64,000 nucleotides of DNA from Pleurodeles waltl (lineage: Eukaryota; Chordata; Amphibia; Caudata; Salamandridae), in NCBI RefSeq assembly GCF_031143425.1, contig NC_090447.1, forward strand, positions 24,959,426-25,023,425. Direction: 5' to 3'. This document shows positions 20,369 to 30,282 of the stretch, piece after piece (position 1 is the stretch's first letter; each line of letters begins with the position of its first letter). The position numbers and the translations under genes are program-made. The notes beneath the pieces are model-generated. The model worked only from the letters and a program-made list of their open reading frames with translations, had not been told where the DNA came from and did no database searches.

Positions 20369-23242
20369 TCAAACCAAGAAATCCTGCAGCACTGACCGTG
20401 CAAAATGGCCGTCCCTTCTAACCTCAGAATCTAAACAGTAATGTTTTGCAAAAGTGTGAAGGGACGACCAAGTTGCGGCCTTGCAGATGTCGACCACAGG
20501 AACACCTCTGGCTAAGGCCGAAGTGGCCGACTTAGCTCTGGTGGAATGAGCTCTAATGCCCTCAGGAGGATCCTTCTTTGCCAAAGAGTAACATATTTTA
20601 ATGCAAAGAACAACCCACCTGGATAGTGTTCTCTTGTGGACTGCCTTTCCTCTCCTCTTGCCCACGTATCCAATAAACAGCTGATCCTCCAGCCTGAAAT
20701 CCTTTGTTCTATTGATAAAGAAGCTCAACGCTCTCTTTGGATCCAGACGGTGCAGTCTTTCTTCCTCTTTGGAAGGATGAGGCGGAGGATAGAACGTGGA
20801 CAAAGTAATTGCCTGAGCCAAATGGAAGGGTGAAACAACCTTCGGGAGGAAAGCAGCCTTGGTCCTCAACACCACCTTATCCCCATAAAAAGTTGTATAA
20901 GGGGGTTTTACTGATAAGGCCTGCAACTCACTCACTCTCCTTGCTGATGTTATAGCTATCAGGAAGACTGTTTTTAAAAACAAATACCTTAAGGGGCAAG
21001 AATGCATAGGTTCAAAAGGGGACCCCATAAGGAAAGTCAGGACTAAGGACAAATCCCATTGCGGCATAACGAATGGCTTTGGAGGATATTGATTTAGAAG
21101 ACCTTTCAAGAATCTGATAACAATAGGGGATTTAAATAAAGATGGTTGGTCTGGAAGACATATGAAGGCTGACAAGGCCGATAAATAACCTTTAATGGTA
21201 GCCACTGCACAACCTTTCTGCGCCAGAGATAGAGCAAAAGACAAAACGTCCGATAGATGAGCTTGTAAAGGATCAATCTGCCTCTCTCCACACCACGCAA
21301 CAAATTTAGACCACCTATTAGCGTAGATAGATTTAGTGGAGTGTCGCCTGGCCGCTAATATAACATCCACTACCTCAGGCGGGAGAGAGAAGGAACTCAG
21401 GTTGCCCCGTTCAATCTCCAGGCATGTAGGTGCAGACTCTGGAGGTTGGGGTGTAGAACCTGCCCCTGCGACTGCGAGAGGAGGTCTGCCCTGAAAGGGA
21501 GACGGAGCGGCGGGCACGTTGAGAGTTGGAGAAGGTCGGAGTACCACACCCTCCTTGGCCAATCCGGAGCTATTACGATTACTAGAGCCCGGTCTTGGCG
21601 AATCTTCCTCAATACTCGAGGAATCAAGGGTATGGGAGGAAACGCGTAAAGCAACTGGCCGCACCAGGTCATTTGAAACGCGTCCCCCAATGCTTCCTGC
21701 ATCGGATACTGAAGGCTGCAGAACAACGGACAATGCGCGTTCTCTCGAGTGGCGAACAGATCTACCCGAGGAAACCCCCACTTCTGGAAGATTAAACGGA
21801 CTTGATCTGGATGGAGACGCCACTCGTGGTCTGCCGAGAAGTGGCGACTGAGACTGTCCGCACGCACGTTCAAGACTCCGGCCAGATGGTTTGCTATCAA
21901 GCAAATCCGATGGTCCTTTGCCCAGGACCATAGTCGAAGAGCTTCTCTGCAGAGAAGGTACGACCCCACTCCTCCCTGCTTGTTTATGTACCACATCGTG
22001 GTAGTATTGTCCGTTAGGACCTGTACCGACTGACCACGAAGGGAAGGGAGGAAGGCCTTGAGAGCCAGACGTACAGCCCGTAACTCTAACAGATTGATGT
22101 GAAAAATCTGTTCCTCTGGAGACCAAAGACCTTTGATCTCCAGATCCCCCAGATGAGCTCCCCACCCTAGAGTGGAAGCATCCGTTATGACTGTGGCCAC
22201 TGGTGGCGACTGCTGGAACGGTTTTCCTTGTGAAAGATTGTTGCTTGCAATCCACCACTTCAAATCCACAGCAGCATCTCTGGAGATCTTGACAGTACCC
22301 TCTAGATCCCCTCTGTGTTGAGACCACTGCCTTCGGAGGCACCACTGAAGAGCCCTCATGTGCCAGCGAGCATGCGTGACCAACAGAATGCAGGAGGCAA
22401 AAAGACCGAGCAGACGAAGGACCTTGAGGACTGGAACTACCGCTCCGTTTCGAAACATTGGAACCAAATCCTGAATATCTTGAATCCGCTGAGGCGGAGG
22501 AAAGGCCCGACCCAATGTCGTATCCAGTACTGCCCCTATGAACAGGAGGCGCTGAGAGGGCTCCAGGTGAGATTTGGGCTCGTTCACCGAAAAGCCCAGG
22601 TCGAACAACAACTGGGTTGTTGACTGCAGATGACGCAACACAAGCTCCGGGGACTTGGCTTTGATCAACCAATCGTCCAAGTAAGGGAATACTGCTATCC
22701 CCTTCCTTCTGAGCTCTGCCGCAACCACCGACATCACCTTCGTGAAGACTCGAGGTGCTGAAGTAAGACCAAACGGAAGGACCGCAAACTGGTAGTGTTG
22801 CGATCCCACCACAAACCGGAGATACTTCCTGTGTGACTTGAGTATCAGGATATGAAAGTAAGCATCCTGCAAGTCGACAGACACCATCCAGTCTTCCATG
22901 TTCAACGCCAAAAGCACCTGTGCTAGGGTCAGCATCTTGAACTTTTCCTGCTTGAGGAACCAATTCAAGATCCTCAGGTCCAGAATTGGTCTCAAACGAC
23001 CATCCTTCTTGGGAATCAGGAAATACCTTGAGTAAACTCCTTGACCCCTTTCCTGCTCCGGGACCAACTCCACCGCGCCCTTTAAAAGGAGGACTTCCAC
23101 CTCCTGTTCTAGCAACAGGAGGTGTTCTTGTGAACAATACGAAGGGCGGGGCGGGATGAGGGGCGGAAACTCCCGAAAGGGAAGGGTGTAGCCTTTTCCC
23201 ACAACACTGAGAACCCAAGTGTCCGACGTAACAGTCTCCCAT
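20369..23242 (-). CDS. DIRS tyrosine recombinase
   Basis: The C-terminal 350 or so residues form a tyrosine recombinase of the DIRS type. They include a SAM-like N-terminal domain (RRHSTKSIYANRWSKFVAWC), the first catalytic Arg in SARRVSELQAL, the H-x-x-R block in HSTRAKSATSA and the nucleophile Tyr in AKHYCLD. The enzyme joins the circular DNA copy to the genome without making a target duplication. The frame is open for 957 codons, and its first 600 or so overlap the RT/RNase H frame. That part is very Ser/Gly-rich and is probably not translated as such. The true start is unknown; an internal start or frameshift from the RT frame near 21400 is likely. No stop or missing catalytic residue is seen. 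Confidence 0.85.
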   Translation of the reverse strand: MGDCYVGHLGSQCCGKRLHPSLSGVSAPHPAPPFVLFTRTPPVARTGGGSPPFKGRGGVGPGAGKGSRSLLKVFPDSQEGWSFETNSGPEDLELVPQAGKVQDADPSTGAFGVEHGRLDGVCRLAGCLLSYPDTQVTQEVSPVCGGIATLPVCGPSVWSYFSTSSLHEGDVGGCGRAQKEGDSSIPLLGRLVDQSQVPGACVASSAVNNPVVVRPGLFGERAQISPGALSAPPVHRGSTGYDIGSGLSSASADSRYSGFGSNVSKRSGSSSPQGPSSARSFCLLHSVGHACSLAHEGSSVVPPKAVVSTQRGSRGYCQDLQRCCCGFEVVDCKQQSFTRKTVPAVATSGHSHNGCFHSRVGSSSGGSGDQRSLVSRGTDFSHQSVRVTGCTSGSQGLPPFPSWSVGTGPNGQYYHDVVHKQAGRSGVVPSLQRSSSTMVLGKGPSDLLDSKPSGRSLERACGQSQSPLLGRPRVASPSRSSPFNLPEVGVSSGRSVRHSRERALSVVLQPSVSDAGSIGGRVSNDLVRPVALRVSSHTLDSSSIEEDSPRPGSSNRNSSGLAKEGVVLRPSPTLNVPAAPSPFQGRPPLAVAGAGSTPQPPESAPTCLEIERGNLSSFSLPPEVVDVILAARRHSTKSIYANRWSKFVAWCGERQIDPLQAHLSDVLSFALSLAQKGCAVATIKGYLSALSAFICLPDQPSLFKSPIVIRFLKGLLNQYPPKPFVMPQWDLSLVLTFLMGSPFEPMHSCPLRYLFLKTVFLIAITSARRVSELQALSVKPPYTTFYGDKVVLRTKAAFLPKVVSPFHLAQAITLSTFYPPPHPSKEEERLHRLDPKRALSFFINRTKDFRLEDQLFIGYVGKRRGKAVHKRTLSRWVVLCIKICYSLAKKDPPEGIRAHSTRAKSATSALARGVPVVDICKAATWSSLHTFAKHYCLDSEVRRDGHFARSVLQDFLV

Positions 23243-23649
23243 TTGGTGAGAAAATGCTGTAATCTTCCCCCTACAGGAGAGGAGTGAGTGGGAAATGGTG
23301 GAAGCCTAAGGCTGCTTCCCCTGCTGCACCCCGCCAGAGGATGAGGAAGAGGCAGAGTGCTGCTGAGAGGCTCCCCTGGTGCGGACCCTACCCCTCCCCC
23401 TAAAAGATCTATAGGGGTGGGAAGAGGCAGGTTGCTGATATCTTCCCCGAAAGGAAGAGGAGGAAGAGCCACGCCCAAATCCACGAAACCTCCTGAAGAA
23501 TCTGGAAGAGGCCGTGGAAGAAGGAGCTTGGAGTCCCAACGACTTAGCCGTGGCCCTGCTCTCCTTAAAGCGTTCCAAGGCCGAATCAGCCTTAGCCCCA
23601 AACAGTTTGTCCCCATCAAACGGGAGATCCAACAATGTGGACTGTACAT
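21397..23649 (-). CDS. DIRS reverse transcriptase, RNase H and methyltransferase-like domain
   Basis: The 750-codon frame is open throughout. The reverse transcriptase has LRPILDLRILNWFLK, VSVDLQDAYFHI, the LPFGLTSAPRVF block and the catalytic FPYLDDWLIKA. RNase H follows with VITDASTLGWGAHLG, a central Glu in NLLELRAVRLAL and LTDNTTTMWYIN, and ends with ADSLSRH. The last 120 residues (VDLFATREN, then YAFPPIPLI) match the conserved domain after RNase H in DIRS elements that has been compared to DNA adenine methylases. The frame overlaps the gag-like frame by 344 bp and the recombinase frame by 1.85 kb, in different phases. Confidence 0.9.
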   Translation of the reverse strand: MYSPHCWISRLMGTNCLGLRLIRPWNALRRAGPRLSRWDSKLLLPRPLPDSSGGFVDLGVALPPLPFGEDISNLPLPTPIDLLGGGVGSAPGEPLSSTLPLPHPLAGCSRGSSLRLPPFPTHSSPVGGRLQHFLTKWETVTSDTWVLSVVGKGYTLPFREFPPLIPPRPSYCSQEHLLLLEQEVEVLLLKGAVELVPEQERGQGVYSRYFLIPKKDGRLRPILDLRILNWFLKQEKFKMLTLAQVLLALNMEDWMVSVDLQDAYFHILILKSHRKYLRFVVGSQHYQFAVLPFGLTSAPRVFTKVMSVVAAELRRKGIAVFPYLDDWLIKAKSPELVLRHLQSTTQLLFDLGFSVNEPKSHLEPSQRLLFIGAVLDTTLGRAFPPPQRIQDIQDLVPMFRNGAVVPVLKVLRLLGLFASCILLVTHARWHMRALQWCLRRQWSQHRGDLEGTVKISRDAAVDLKWWIASNNLSQGKPFQQSPPVATVITDASTLGWGAHLGDLEIKGLWSPEEQIFHINLLELRAVRLALKAFLPSLRGQSVQVLTDNTTTMWYINKQGGVGSYLLCREALRLWSWAKDHRICLIANHLAGVLNVRADSLSRHFSADHEWRLHPDQVRLIFQKWGFPRVDLFATRENAHCPLFCSLQYPMQEALGDAFQMTWCGQLLYAFPPIPLIPRVLRKIRQDRALVIVIAPDWPRRVWYSDLLQLSTCPPLRLPFRADLLSQSQGQVLHPNLQSLHLHAWRLNGAT

Positions 23650-25381
23650 CTGCCGAAAAGCCCGAGTTACGTAGCCAGGCCTGTCTCCTTTCCACCACAG
23701 TTGTGCCCATTGCTCTGGCTACCGAGTCGGTGGTATCCAGTCCCGTCTGGATAATTTGGGTCGCAGCAGCCTGGGCATCAGAGACAAGATCCAAAAGACC
23801 CTGGGGAAGCTCTGTAAACGAAGAGGAGATGTCATCCATCAGAGCATGAATATACCTCCCCAGGATACAGGTCGCATTAGTGGCTTTTAACGCCAGACTG
23901 CAGGACGAAAAAATCTTCTTCGACTGCGCCTCTAGCTTTTTTGAGTCTCTGTCCCCAGGCACCGTCGGGAAAGAACCAGGCGCTGATTTGGACGAACAGG
24001 AGGCCTGCACAACCAAGCTCTCCGGCGTAGGGTGCCTAGATAGGAAACCAGGATCAGTTGGAGCCGTCCGATACCTCCTGGCCACGGCTCTGTGAACTGC
24101 TGGGGAAGATGCCGGCTTCTTCCACACCTCTAAAACCGGATCCAGCAGAGCGTCATTAAAAGGTAATAGAGGCTCCGCCGCGGCTGAGGCCGGATGCAAC
24201 ACCTCTGTCAAAAGGTTTTGTTTCGCCTCCACCACCGGCAAAGGCAGGTCCAAAAAACTAGCTGCCTTCCGTACCACTGTATGAAAGGAAGCAGCTTCCT
24301 CGGTATATTCCCCCGGGGACGAAAGGTCCCACTCAGGGGAAGTGTCCAGCCCACTGGCCGACTCCAGTCCACGCAGCCCATCACCCGAGTCCTCTAGCTC
24401 TCCTTCCTCTAGGGCTCGTTGGTACTCCTGCTCCTCTAGTACCCGGAGAGCACGCCTCCTTGAATGCAGTCGTTGCTCAATCCGCGGAGTCGACAACACC
24501 TCCGCCGAAGTCGGAGATCGGCGCCGATCTTCCGAAGCCACCGACGCCTCATCCGGCGCCACAGGTAACTTCGGCGCCGACTGAAGAGCAGATGAAACGG
24601 ATGGACCCACCGGAGTCACAGGCCGAAATCTCGACGTCGACGGGATGGAAATCCCTGGGGCCAATCCCTCCGAAGCCATCGGAGCGGCCACCGGCGCCGA
24701 CACTGGCGCCGAGCCCACGTTCCCAAACGGGAGAAAGGGCATAAAGGGTGCCGGCCGAAGAGGCGCAGGATCACCCAAAGAAAAGGCCAAAGGCCCAGCC
24801 GGAGCACCCCCTGGAGCCATCTGTTGGAAGATGGCATACATCGCATTCAAGAATGCGGAACTATCGGCTCCAGGGGTGGGAAAAGCCGGATACTGGGGTG
24901 CCTGACTCGGAGGCGACCCCGACGCCGGCCTCGGCGTCTGCGCCGGAGAAAACACCTGAGGCTCCAATACCTCAATCACCGACGCCTGTCCAGGCGAAGT
25001 TGGAGACGTCGGAGAGAGCAACGGCGTCGAAGGATGCGGCGTCACCGTGGGGCTGACCTCCCATGTCCTCCGGCGCCGATCCGGAGACCTGGAACGAGCC
25101 TCCCTTGAATGACGCCGAGATTCTCTACGGCGCCGGGAGTCTCGATGACGCCGATGTCTTGGAGAAGACTTTTTCTTGTGATGCTTCTCCTTTGACTTGG
25201 CCATAAACAGCTTCGCCTCGCGTTCTTTAATGGCCTTCGGATTCATGTGCTGACACGAATCACAAGTCGAGACGTCGTGGTCGGAGCTCAAACACCAAAG
25301 GCAATCGGAATGAGGATCCGTCACCGACATCTTGCCTCCACACTCACGACAAGGCTTAAATCCAGACTTTCTCTGCGACAT
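23306..25381 (-). CDS. DIRS gag-like protein
   Basis: The frame is open from 25498, but the start at 25381 (MSQRKSGF) is preferred because it is followed at once by the Cys/His cluster (CRECGGK, then CLWCLSSDH and CDSCQH) found at the N-terminus of DIRS first proteins. Next comes a basic SR/RR region (about residues 70-105), which probably binds RNA, then a long Pro/Ser/Ala-rich linker. A conserved helical C-terminal region ends in a Gly/Arg/Ser-rich tail (RGRYQQPASSHPYRSFRGRG). The text upstream of 25381 lies close to the terminal repeat. No break is seen. Confidence 0.85.
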   Translation of the reverse strand: MSQRKSGFKPCRECGGKMSVTDPHSDCLWCLSSDHDVSTCDSCQHMNPKAIKEREAKLFMAKSKEKHHKKKSSPRHRRHRDSRRRRESRRHSREARSRSPDRRRRTWEVSPTVTPHPSTPLLSPTSPTSPGQASVIEVLEPQVFSPAQTPRPASGSPPSQAPQYPAFPTPGADSSAFLNAMYAIFQQMAPGGAPAGPLAFSLGDPAPLRPAPFMPFLPFGNVGSAPVSAPVAAPMASEGLAPGISIPSTSRFRPVTPVGPSVSSALQSAPKLPVAPDEASVASEDRRRSPTSAEVLSTPRIEQRLHSRRRALRVLEEQEYQRALEEGELEDSGDGLRGLESASGLDTSPEWDLSSPGEYTEEAASFHTVVRKAASFLDLPLPVVEAKQNLLTEVLHPASAAAEPLLPFNDALLDPVLEVWKKPASSPAVHRAVARRYRTAPTDPGFLSRHPTPESLVVQASCSSKSAPGSFPTVPGDRDSKKLEAQSKKIFSSCSLALKATNATCILGRYIHALMDDISSSFTELPQGLLDLVSDAQAAATQIIQTGLDTTDSVARAMGTTVVERRQAWLRNSGFSADVQSTLLDLPFDGDKLFGAKADSALERFKESRATAKSLGLQAPSSTASSRFFRRFRGFGRGSSSSSFRGRYQQPASSHPYRSFRGRGRVRTRGASQQHSASSSSSGGVQQGKQP

Positions 25382-25484
25382 TATTTCCACAGAGAAAGAG
25401 TACGCAGCAAGATATACACTGTAACCGCAAGAGTAACAGTTGCTCCCTCGAAGATAACCGTTTCGAATGCACGGAAAAAAGGGA

Positions 25485-25664
25485 ACTGACGTCCGCACGT
25501 CGTCGAGGACCTCTTATTGCCTGTATGACGTCAGACGGCGTCGCGTGCGAGACAGTGACGTCCTCGTCGACGTGCAGAGACTAGTAAGAAGATTTCCGTA
25601 GAATGCTGGCGCCATGGGAGTATTCATGAGGTGAGGAATCCACAGGTAGTTGTATCCATCAGAA
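25485..25664. repeat. DIRS right inverted terminal repeat
   Basis: Positions 25485-25649 are the exact inverse of 18157-18321. The outer extension differs and reads ttgtatccatcagaa. The likely promoter of the minus-strand genes lies here, next to the gag start; no TATA box is obvious. Confidence 0.95.
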
Positions 25665-26460
25665 TAAAATGGTTTGCCTTGCTCCTTCAGCTTACAAGCA
25701 AGTAATAATGACTCTCCTAATTAATCAGACAGGGCAGGTATTGAAAGCTGAACTGGAGGCAGTTTGCGAGTTAGGAGAGCTTGGATACTGGACACAACCT
25801 GAGAGAGTCTCAAGGTATGAGGGTCGCACAGATAATAACAGAGTATCTAGGAGAGACATGTTTATGGCATTAGTGAAGGATTGTGTCAACAAGGTCAGAT
25901 TGATGGGATAGATACAAATGTTTCTGGGAGATGTATGTAAGAGGGCTGGAGAGAAAGGAGGACAGCAGGAAAGTGAAAAAGCAGGATAATAAACAAGTGA
26001 ATCGGGCCAGCCACAGATGCTGGAGGAAGGAAAAGAGAGGGAGAAAAATGTTTCTTCACAAGGAAAAGAGGAGGAAGATTCGGACAGCGATTGGTTAACT
26101 GCTGAGAACAGTGAAAGAGAGGAATCTACTTGCAGATATGAGAGCATATATCCAGACCTGACTTGGGCAAATGTTGACAGGTTTAAATCGGATTAGGAAA
26201 CAGGCCAAGTTCTGGTACAGGGATGGGCTCGTAAAGATAACAGGCATGGACACACTACCACTGATTAGCAGGGGTAAAGTGCACAGAGTTCTATATCTGG
26301 CAACAATATGGACCACCAACATGGTAAAAAATAAAGCAGGGTGACCCTGCAGAAAGGGAACATTTTCAACAGTACAGCCCACAAGGTCTCAATATAGGGA
26401 TGGCTGGCTGTCAAATTTAGATTCACAAGTTCGGTAGGGAGCTCGAAGGACGTCAACTGT
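25665..26460 (+). pseudogene. Endogenous retrovirus 1, decayed gag-like remnant, part 2
   Basis: This resumes, in the same frame, the reading that stops at 18108. Frame 25669-25911 has a helix-rich character and is followed by a Glu/Ser-rich, stop-interrupted stretch to about 26180. Continuity of frame across the DIRS insertion shows that the two parts belong together. I cannot tie it to a named family. It is broken by several stops. Confidence 0.45.
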
Positions 26461-27035
26461 AAAGCTCAATCTTCAGGCACAGGGGTGCAAGTTGTGCATG
26501 CTTGGATGCAGGAGGCTCTATTGTTCTTGTGACAGTAGTTCTTCCCGAAGAGGAATCCACATTGGAGGACAGATGCTCCTGGCCAGACGTTCTCGGTATC
26601 CCACTCTTCTGGCTCAGCCTGTAACCACTAAGATAACTTAGGCCCGGATGTTCATGATCTTCTTAAGGACAATTGACATACAGAAATCCCGAGCTCCAGT
26701 CCCACTGAAAGGCAACTCAGAGGGAGAATTGCCTTGGGAATGCCAAAGTACTAAAGTTTGGACATTGCATTCTCTGCGGTGACAAGCAGATTGAGTCTTG
26801 CGCGCTGCTCAGTGGTGTCGTTGGCACTGGAAATTATGTGTGTTGTGCCTATGTAGAAGCCAACCCACCGCACTGAAATCAGATCTTCACTGTTTTTCTG
26901 CACCAAAAGCATAGAGCCAAACTGAGAAGAAATGACTAGTGAGCCAGTATGAGATCTGGAAGGATCTCTAGAATGTTACGTACACCGTTCCCAGAACTGG
27001 ATGGATGGAAGAGTTGGTCAAGAATTTGCTGCTAA
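26461..27035. other. Unassigned, probably decayed retroviral sequence
   Basis: No motif is recognised. It continues directly from the retrovirus-like remnant and ends where DIRS terminal sequence starts. Confidence 0.3.
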
Positions 27036-28730
27036 TTAGAGACTCTACCAGATAAGGCATTAACAAAGGTAAGCAACTTGTTCATCTGATAGAGACTTCT
27101 AGCCACAGATTTCTTACCTTAGAAAGGATACCAAAGCAATCTTTCCCATGAGGTGGGTCTAAGGACTGTTATACTAAAAAGTGCTGGAGGATCAAATGGG
27201 CGATATGCCCATGTTTCTGAATCTGACTCTATAAGCAGTAATGTTTGACACACGTATGAAGCCATGCCTGCATGACAGATAGTCAGACCTGGGACTCCTA
27301 TGGCCAACGCTGTTGTTACAGCCTTAGCTCTTGTGGAATGAGAGCTCAAGACCTAAGGAAGTTGCTTCTTGGCTAATGTTAAGCAGATTTTAATACAGAT
27401 ATGATGTATCCAGAAATAGTTCGTTGGTGAACTATCTTGCCTTTCTTCACACCAGCAAAGCCAAAGAAGAGTTGATCATTCACCGGGTAGTCCTTGGTAC
27501 AAATGTAAAATGATAGCGCCCTTTCTGGGTCCAGAAAATGGAGTCTCTCATCTTTCTTGGTAGGATGAAGCGAAGTGAAAAAGGTAGGCAATTTGATGGT
27601 CTGCCAAACATGGAAAGGTGTAACCACCTTTGGTAAAAAGGGGGCACAGGTCATAAAGAAAAATGTGCCTGAGAAAAAGGTGGTGTACATGGGGATTAAC
27701 CGAAAGGGCATGCAACTCACTACACTCTGGGCAGATGTTATTGCCACAGGGATGACTGTTTTAATGGTCTGCAGTCTGAGAGGGAAGCTGTGCATAGGCT
27801 TAAATAGCGAACACAAGAGAAAGACAAAAACTAAATTAAGATCCCACTGGGGCATAATGAAGAGCTTATAAGGAAACATGTTGAAAGCCTTTTAGGAAAT
27901 GAGTCACAATAGGTCACTTGAATAGGGAAGGTTGGTACAACAACCGCAGTAAGGCTGAAATGGCAGAAAGGTAACCCTTCTGTGGCCAAATAAAAATAAA
28001 AGTACTTCAGAAAAGGGTGTAGACATAAGATCAATGGATTTGGCAGCACACCAAGCCACAAATTTGTCCCACTGGCAAGCATAAATCGTTTTCGTGGAGG
28101 TATGACTGACTGCCAAGATGATATCCGAGACTTCAGGGAGGGACATCAAACACCCTCAACTGTTGCAGCTCGATCACCACCAATACAGGTGGAGTGTGCA
28201 TGTTGGGGTGCAAGACCCTGCCCTCTGGATGCAACAGGAGATCCTCCCAAAGGGGCAGTATGATCAGAGAACAGTTGCTCATGGCTCAGGAGTTTGGGAT
28301 ACCAGACTCTCCTTGCCAAATCTCAGGCCACCAAGATGACTTGGGCTCGGTCCCATAGGAGTCCTGAACTCTACCTGAGATGAAATACGTCTCTGAGAGA
28401 GAGCTGCCTATGAAACTTCAGCACCCAGAAGTGCTGAAATTTTGTTAACTTGGGGGTAGAGAACAGTTCTAACCAAGATTCTCCCCAAACTCTAAAGAGA
28501 CCTTGCACTACCTCCAGATGAAGATGCCATTTGTGATCAGCAAGACATCAATGACTGAGTTCATCTGCTCTGGTGTTCAGCAAGCACGCCAGATGTTAAA
28601 CCACCAGAAATATGTCTTGATGTTCAAGCCACGTTCATGGACGCAGGGTTTCTTGGCACAGAGTCCATAACCCCACTCCACCCTGCTTGTTGCAATACCA
28701 CAAGATGGTGGTGTTTTCCATGCACTCCCT
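27036..28730 (-). mobile_element. Second decayed DIRS-like fragment
   Basis: It starts with a diverged internal complementary region (aaaggtaagcaacttgttca near 27066). It then aligns in order with the recombinase part and the end of the RT/RNase H part of the intact DIRS element. Homology can be followed to about 28730, in the block matching the RNase H region near 21990. The element is 5-prime truncated there. Confidence 0.8.
27119..28149 (-). pseudogene. DIRS tyrosine recombinase remnant
   Basis: Frame 28149-27904 carries the TKTIYACQWDKFVAWC block, frame 27879-27379 carries the central block (AITSAQSV in place of the usual SARRVSE, then FLDPERALSFYI), and frame 27349-27119 carries HSTRAKAVTTALAIGV. 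The first catalytic Arg is changed, and the reading frame breaks twice. The protein is dead. Confidence 0.8.
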
Positions 28731-30282
28731 GGTTCAGTGAACTTGGGTGCAACTCTGTGAGTCGGGCCTTGGTCCTTGGTGCTGCACAGCAGCTGCTGTA
28801 GCTACCACCCTGTTCCAGCAGGCTTCTTCAGCTATTGTGTCCCTTTAGTCTGAACATGAGATCAGTGGCCAAGTCTCTTGGCTTGAATGGTCTCTGAAGA
28901 CAGCTTCTCCATGAGGAGGACACGGCAGACACAGTCCCTTTCTTCGCTACACACAAGGTGCAGCAGGTGCAGTCTTTGACTGCGCAGCCTCTTTTTGCTG
29001 GTCCCTCACTGCAGCAGGACAATCTTTCTTTGGTCCTCCTTCCGAGCCAGCCAAGATCTGAGGTCTGGGTGCCAAGGATGCCTGCTTTATGCTCTGAAAG
29101 TGCAAGCAGGGCAGGATGTGATTGAGGTTCCCTCCTGAGTGGTGAAAACTTCCTGTGGAGTTTGGAATCTGGCTATCCCAGGATGCACCATTCTGACCAC
29201 TCTCAAGATGGCAAGACCCCCTCTCTTGGTTTTCCGACCTCACTGCCCACTCCCAAGGTGTGACAACCTCAGGGCTACACACCCCTGGGGGAAACGGGCT
29301 GGCAACTAGTTTCCCCTCATTGTGACAACTTTTCTACATTAACAATGGGGCAGCCCTCCCCACTGGTATTACACATCTGCCCTTCAAATGCTGCTTCACA
29401 TTTGAAACCTGCCTTTTGAGGCTAAAACCCGAGTGGCTTCAGGCAAGAGAGAGGCAACACCTCGATTGGCCGGCAATACCTCTTTGTTGTCCTTCCTGAG
29501 TGTTGATAGTAGGTCTCCCCGAGAGGGCAGAAAGCTGTCTCATGGAACAGGTCCATATATGCCCGGAAAGGTGCAGGAGTTTTAAAGGCAACAAAGTGGT
29601 AGCTTTGCTAAAGCTGCAATGTAACAAGTTACATTAAGTTCAACTTGAGATACAATTCAATTTTAATGTAACAAGTTCTTTGATATCCTGAAGTGCCCAC
29701 TTTGGTTGCACTATTCAGGAGTCAGCACAGCTGAGGGGTCAGCGTGTAATCCTGTTCTCGCCAAGTGAATGACCAAGTTTGCCAGTAAAAACAGTGGTTA
29801 TGCTGGTGGTTCTGCTGTCAGGATATGTCTCACCTCTGTCATATGTTGCACACTGCCTTCAGGACTGGGTAGGCCTGTCAGAGATGTCACTTGCACACAT
29901 CTACAGAGGAAGTGATGGCTTTGCCTTTGCTTTAAATGGCAAAGTCAGGCTAGCAGTGCATGACTACTCTACCAGTCTGCAGTGGTGAACAGGGGGTATT
30001 TTTTTATAAATTGAGGAACCTTCAAGGTGGCACAATCAGTGCTGCAAGTACTGGGGTAACCTTCAAACTTACGTACCCTAGGTACCAGGGAACAATTTAC
30101 TAGGGATTTACAGGTAAGCTAGCCATTTCAAGTTGGGTACTGTCAATTCAACATACACTTTAGGGTCAGGGCAGTCACTGAGGTCTGGCTAGTAGAACTC
30201 AGTGAACTCTAGGAGTCGAAAACCTAGCAGAATCTGTTAAAAAACTTGGCAACAACCATACAAAAAGAGTCACTTCCTTACA
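28731..30282 (-). mobile_element. Solo LTR of Gmr1-like retrotransposon (tentative)
   Basis: The right edge ends in acttccttaca, close to the ctttcctaca that ends the left LTR of the Gmr1 element at 51980. Inside, cactgaggtctggctagtag at about 30178 resembles the cactgaggttctggttagca block of that LTR. The general style (GC-rich, no open frames) is also the same. No coding part follows, so it would be a solo LTR. The left boundary is taken at the end of the DIRS fragment and is uncertain. Confidence 0.5.

Larger units (their letters stand above)
18109..25664 (-). mobile_element. DIRS-like tyrosine-recombinase retrotransposon, near-complete
   Basis: The inverted terminal repeats share 165 bp without a mismatch (18157-18321 against 25485-25649), plus different outer extensions. 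An internal complementary region at about 20213-20330 contains the two outer extensions fused (gtaactcgttcttctgatgg), as expected for the rolling-circle-like template of DIRS elements. Three minus-strand frames, gag-like, RT/RNase H and tyrosine recombinase, are all open. There is no target duplication, as usual for the group. Without the Tc1-type insertion at 18456-20017 it is about 6.0 kb. It lies within a retroviral reading frame. Confidence 0.95.

Noticed and set aside
20369..23242. Treating all 957 codons as the recombinase protein
   Set aside because: Only the C-terminal third matches the enzyme. The first 600 or so codons overlap RT/RNase H in another phase and look like low-complexity by-product.
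22315..25108. Many plus-strand frames opposite the DIRS genes
   Set aside because: They are antisense shadows of the minus-strand gag-like and RT frames.
16977..26460. Naming the plus-strand retrovirus as a specific class, such as a foamy-like virus
   Set aside because: Only decayed gag-like text is visible and no polymerase or envelope motif supports a class.
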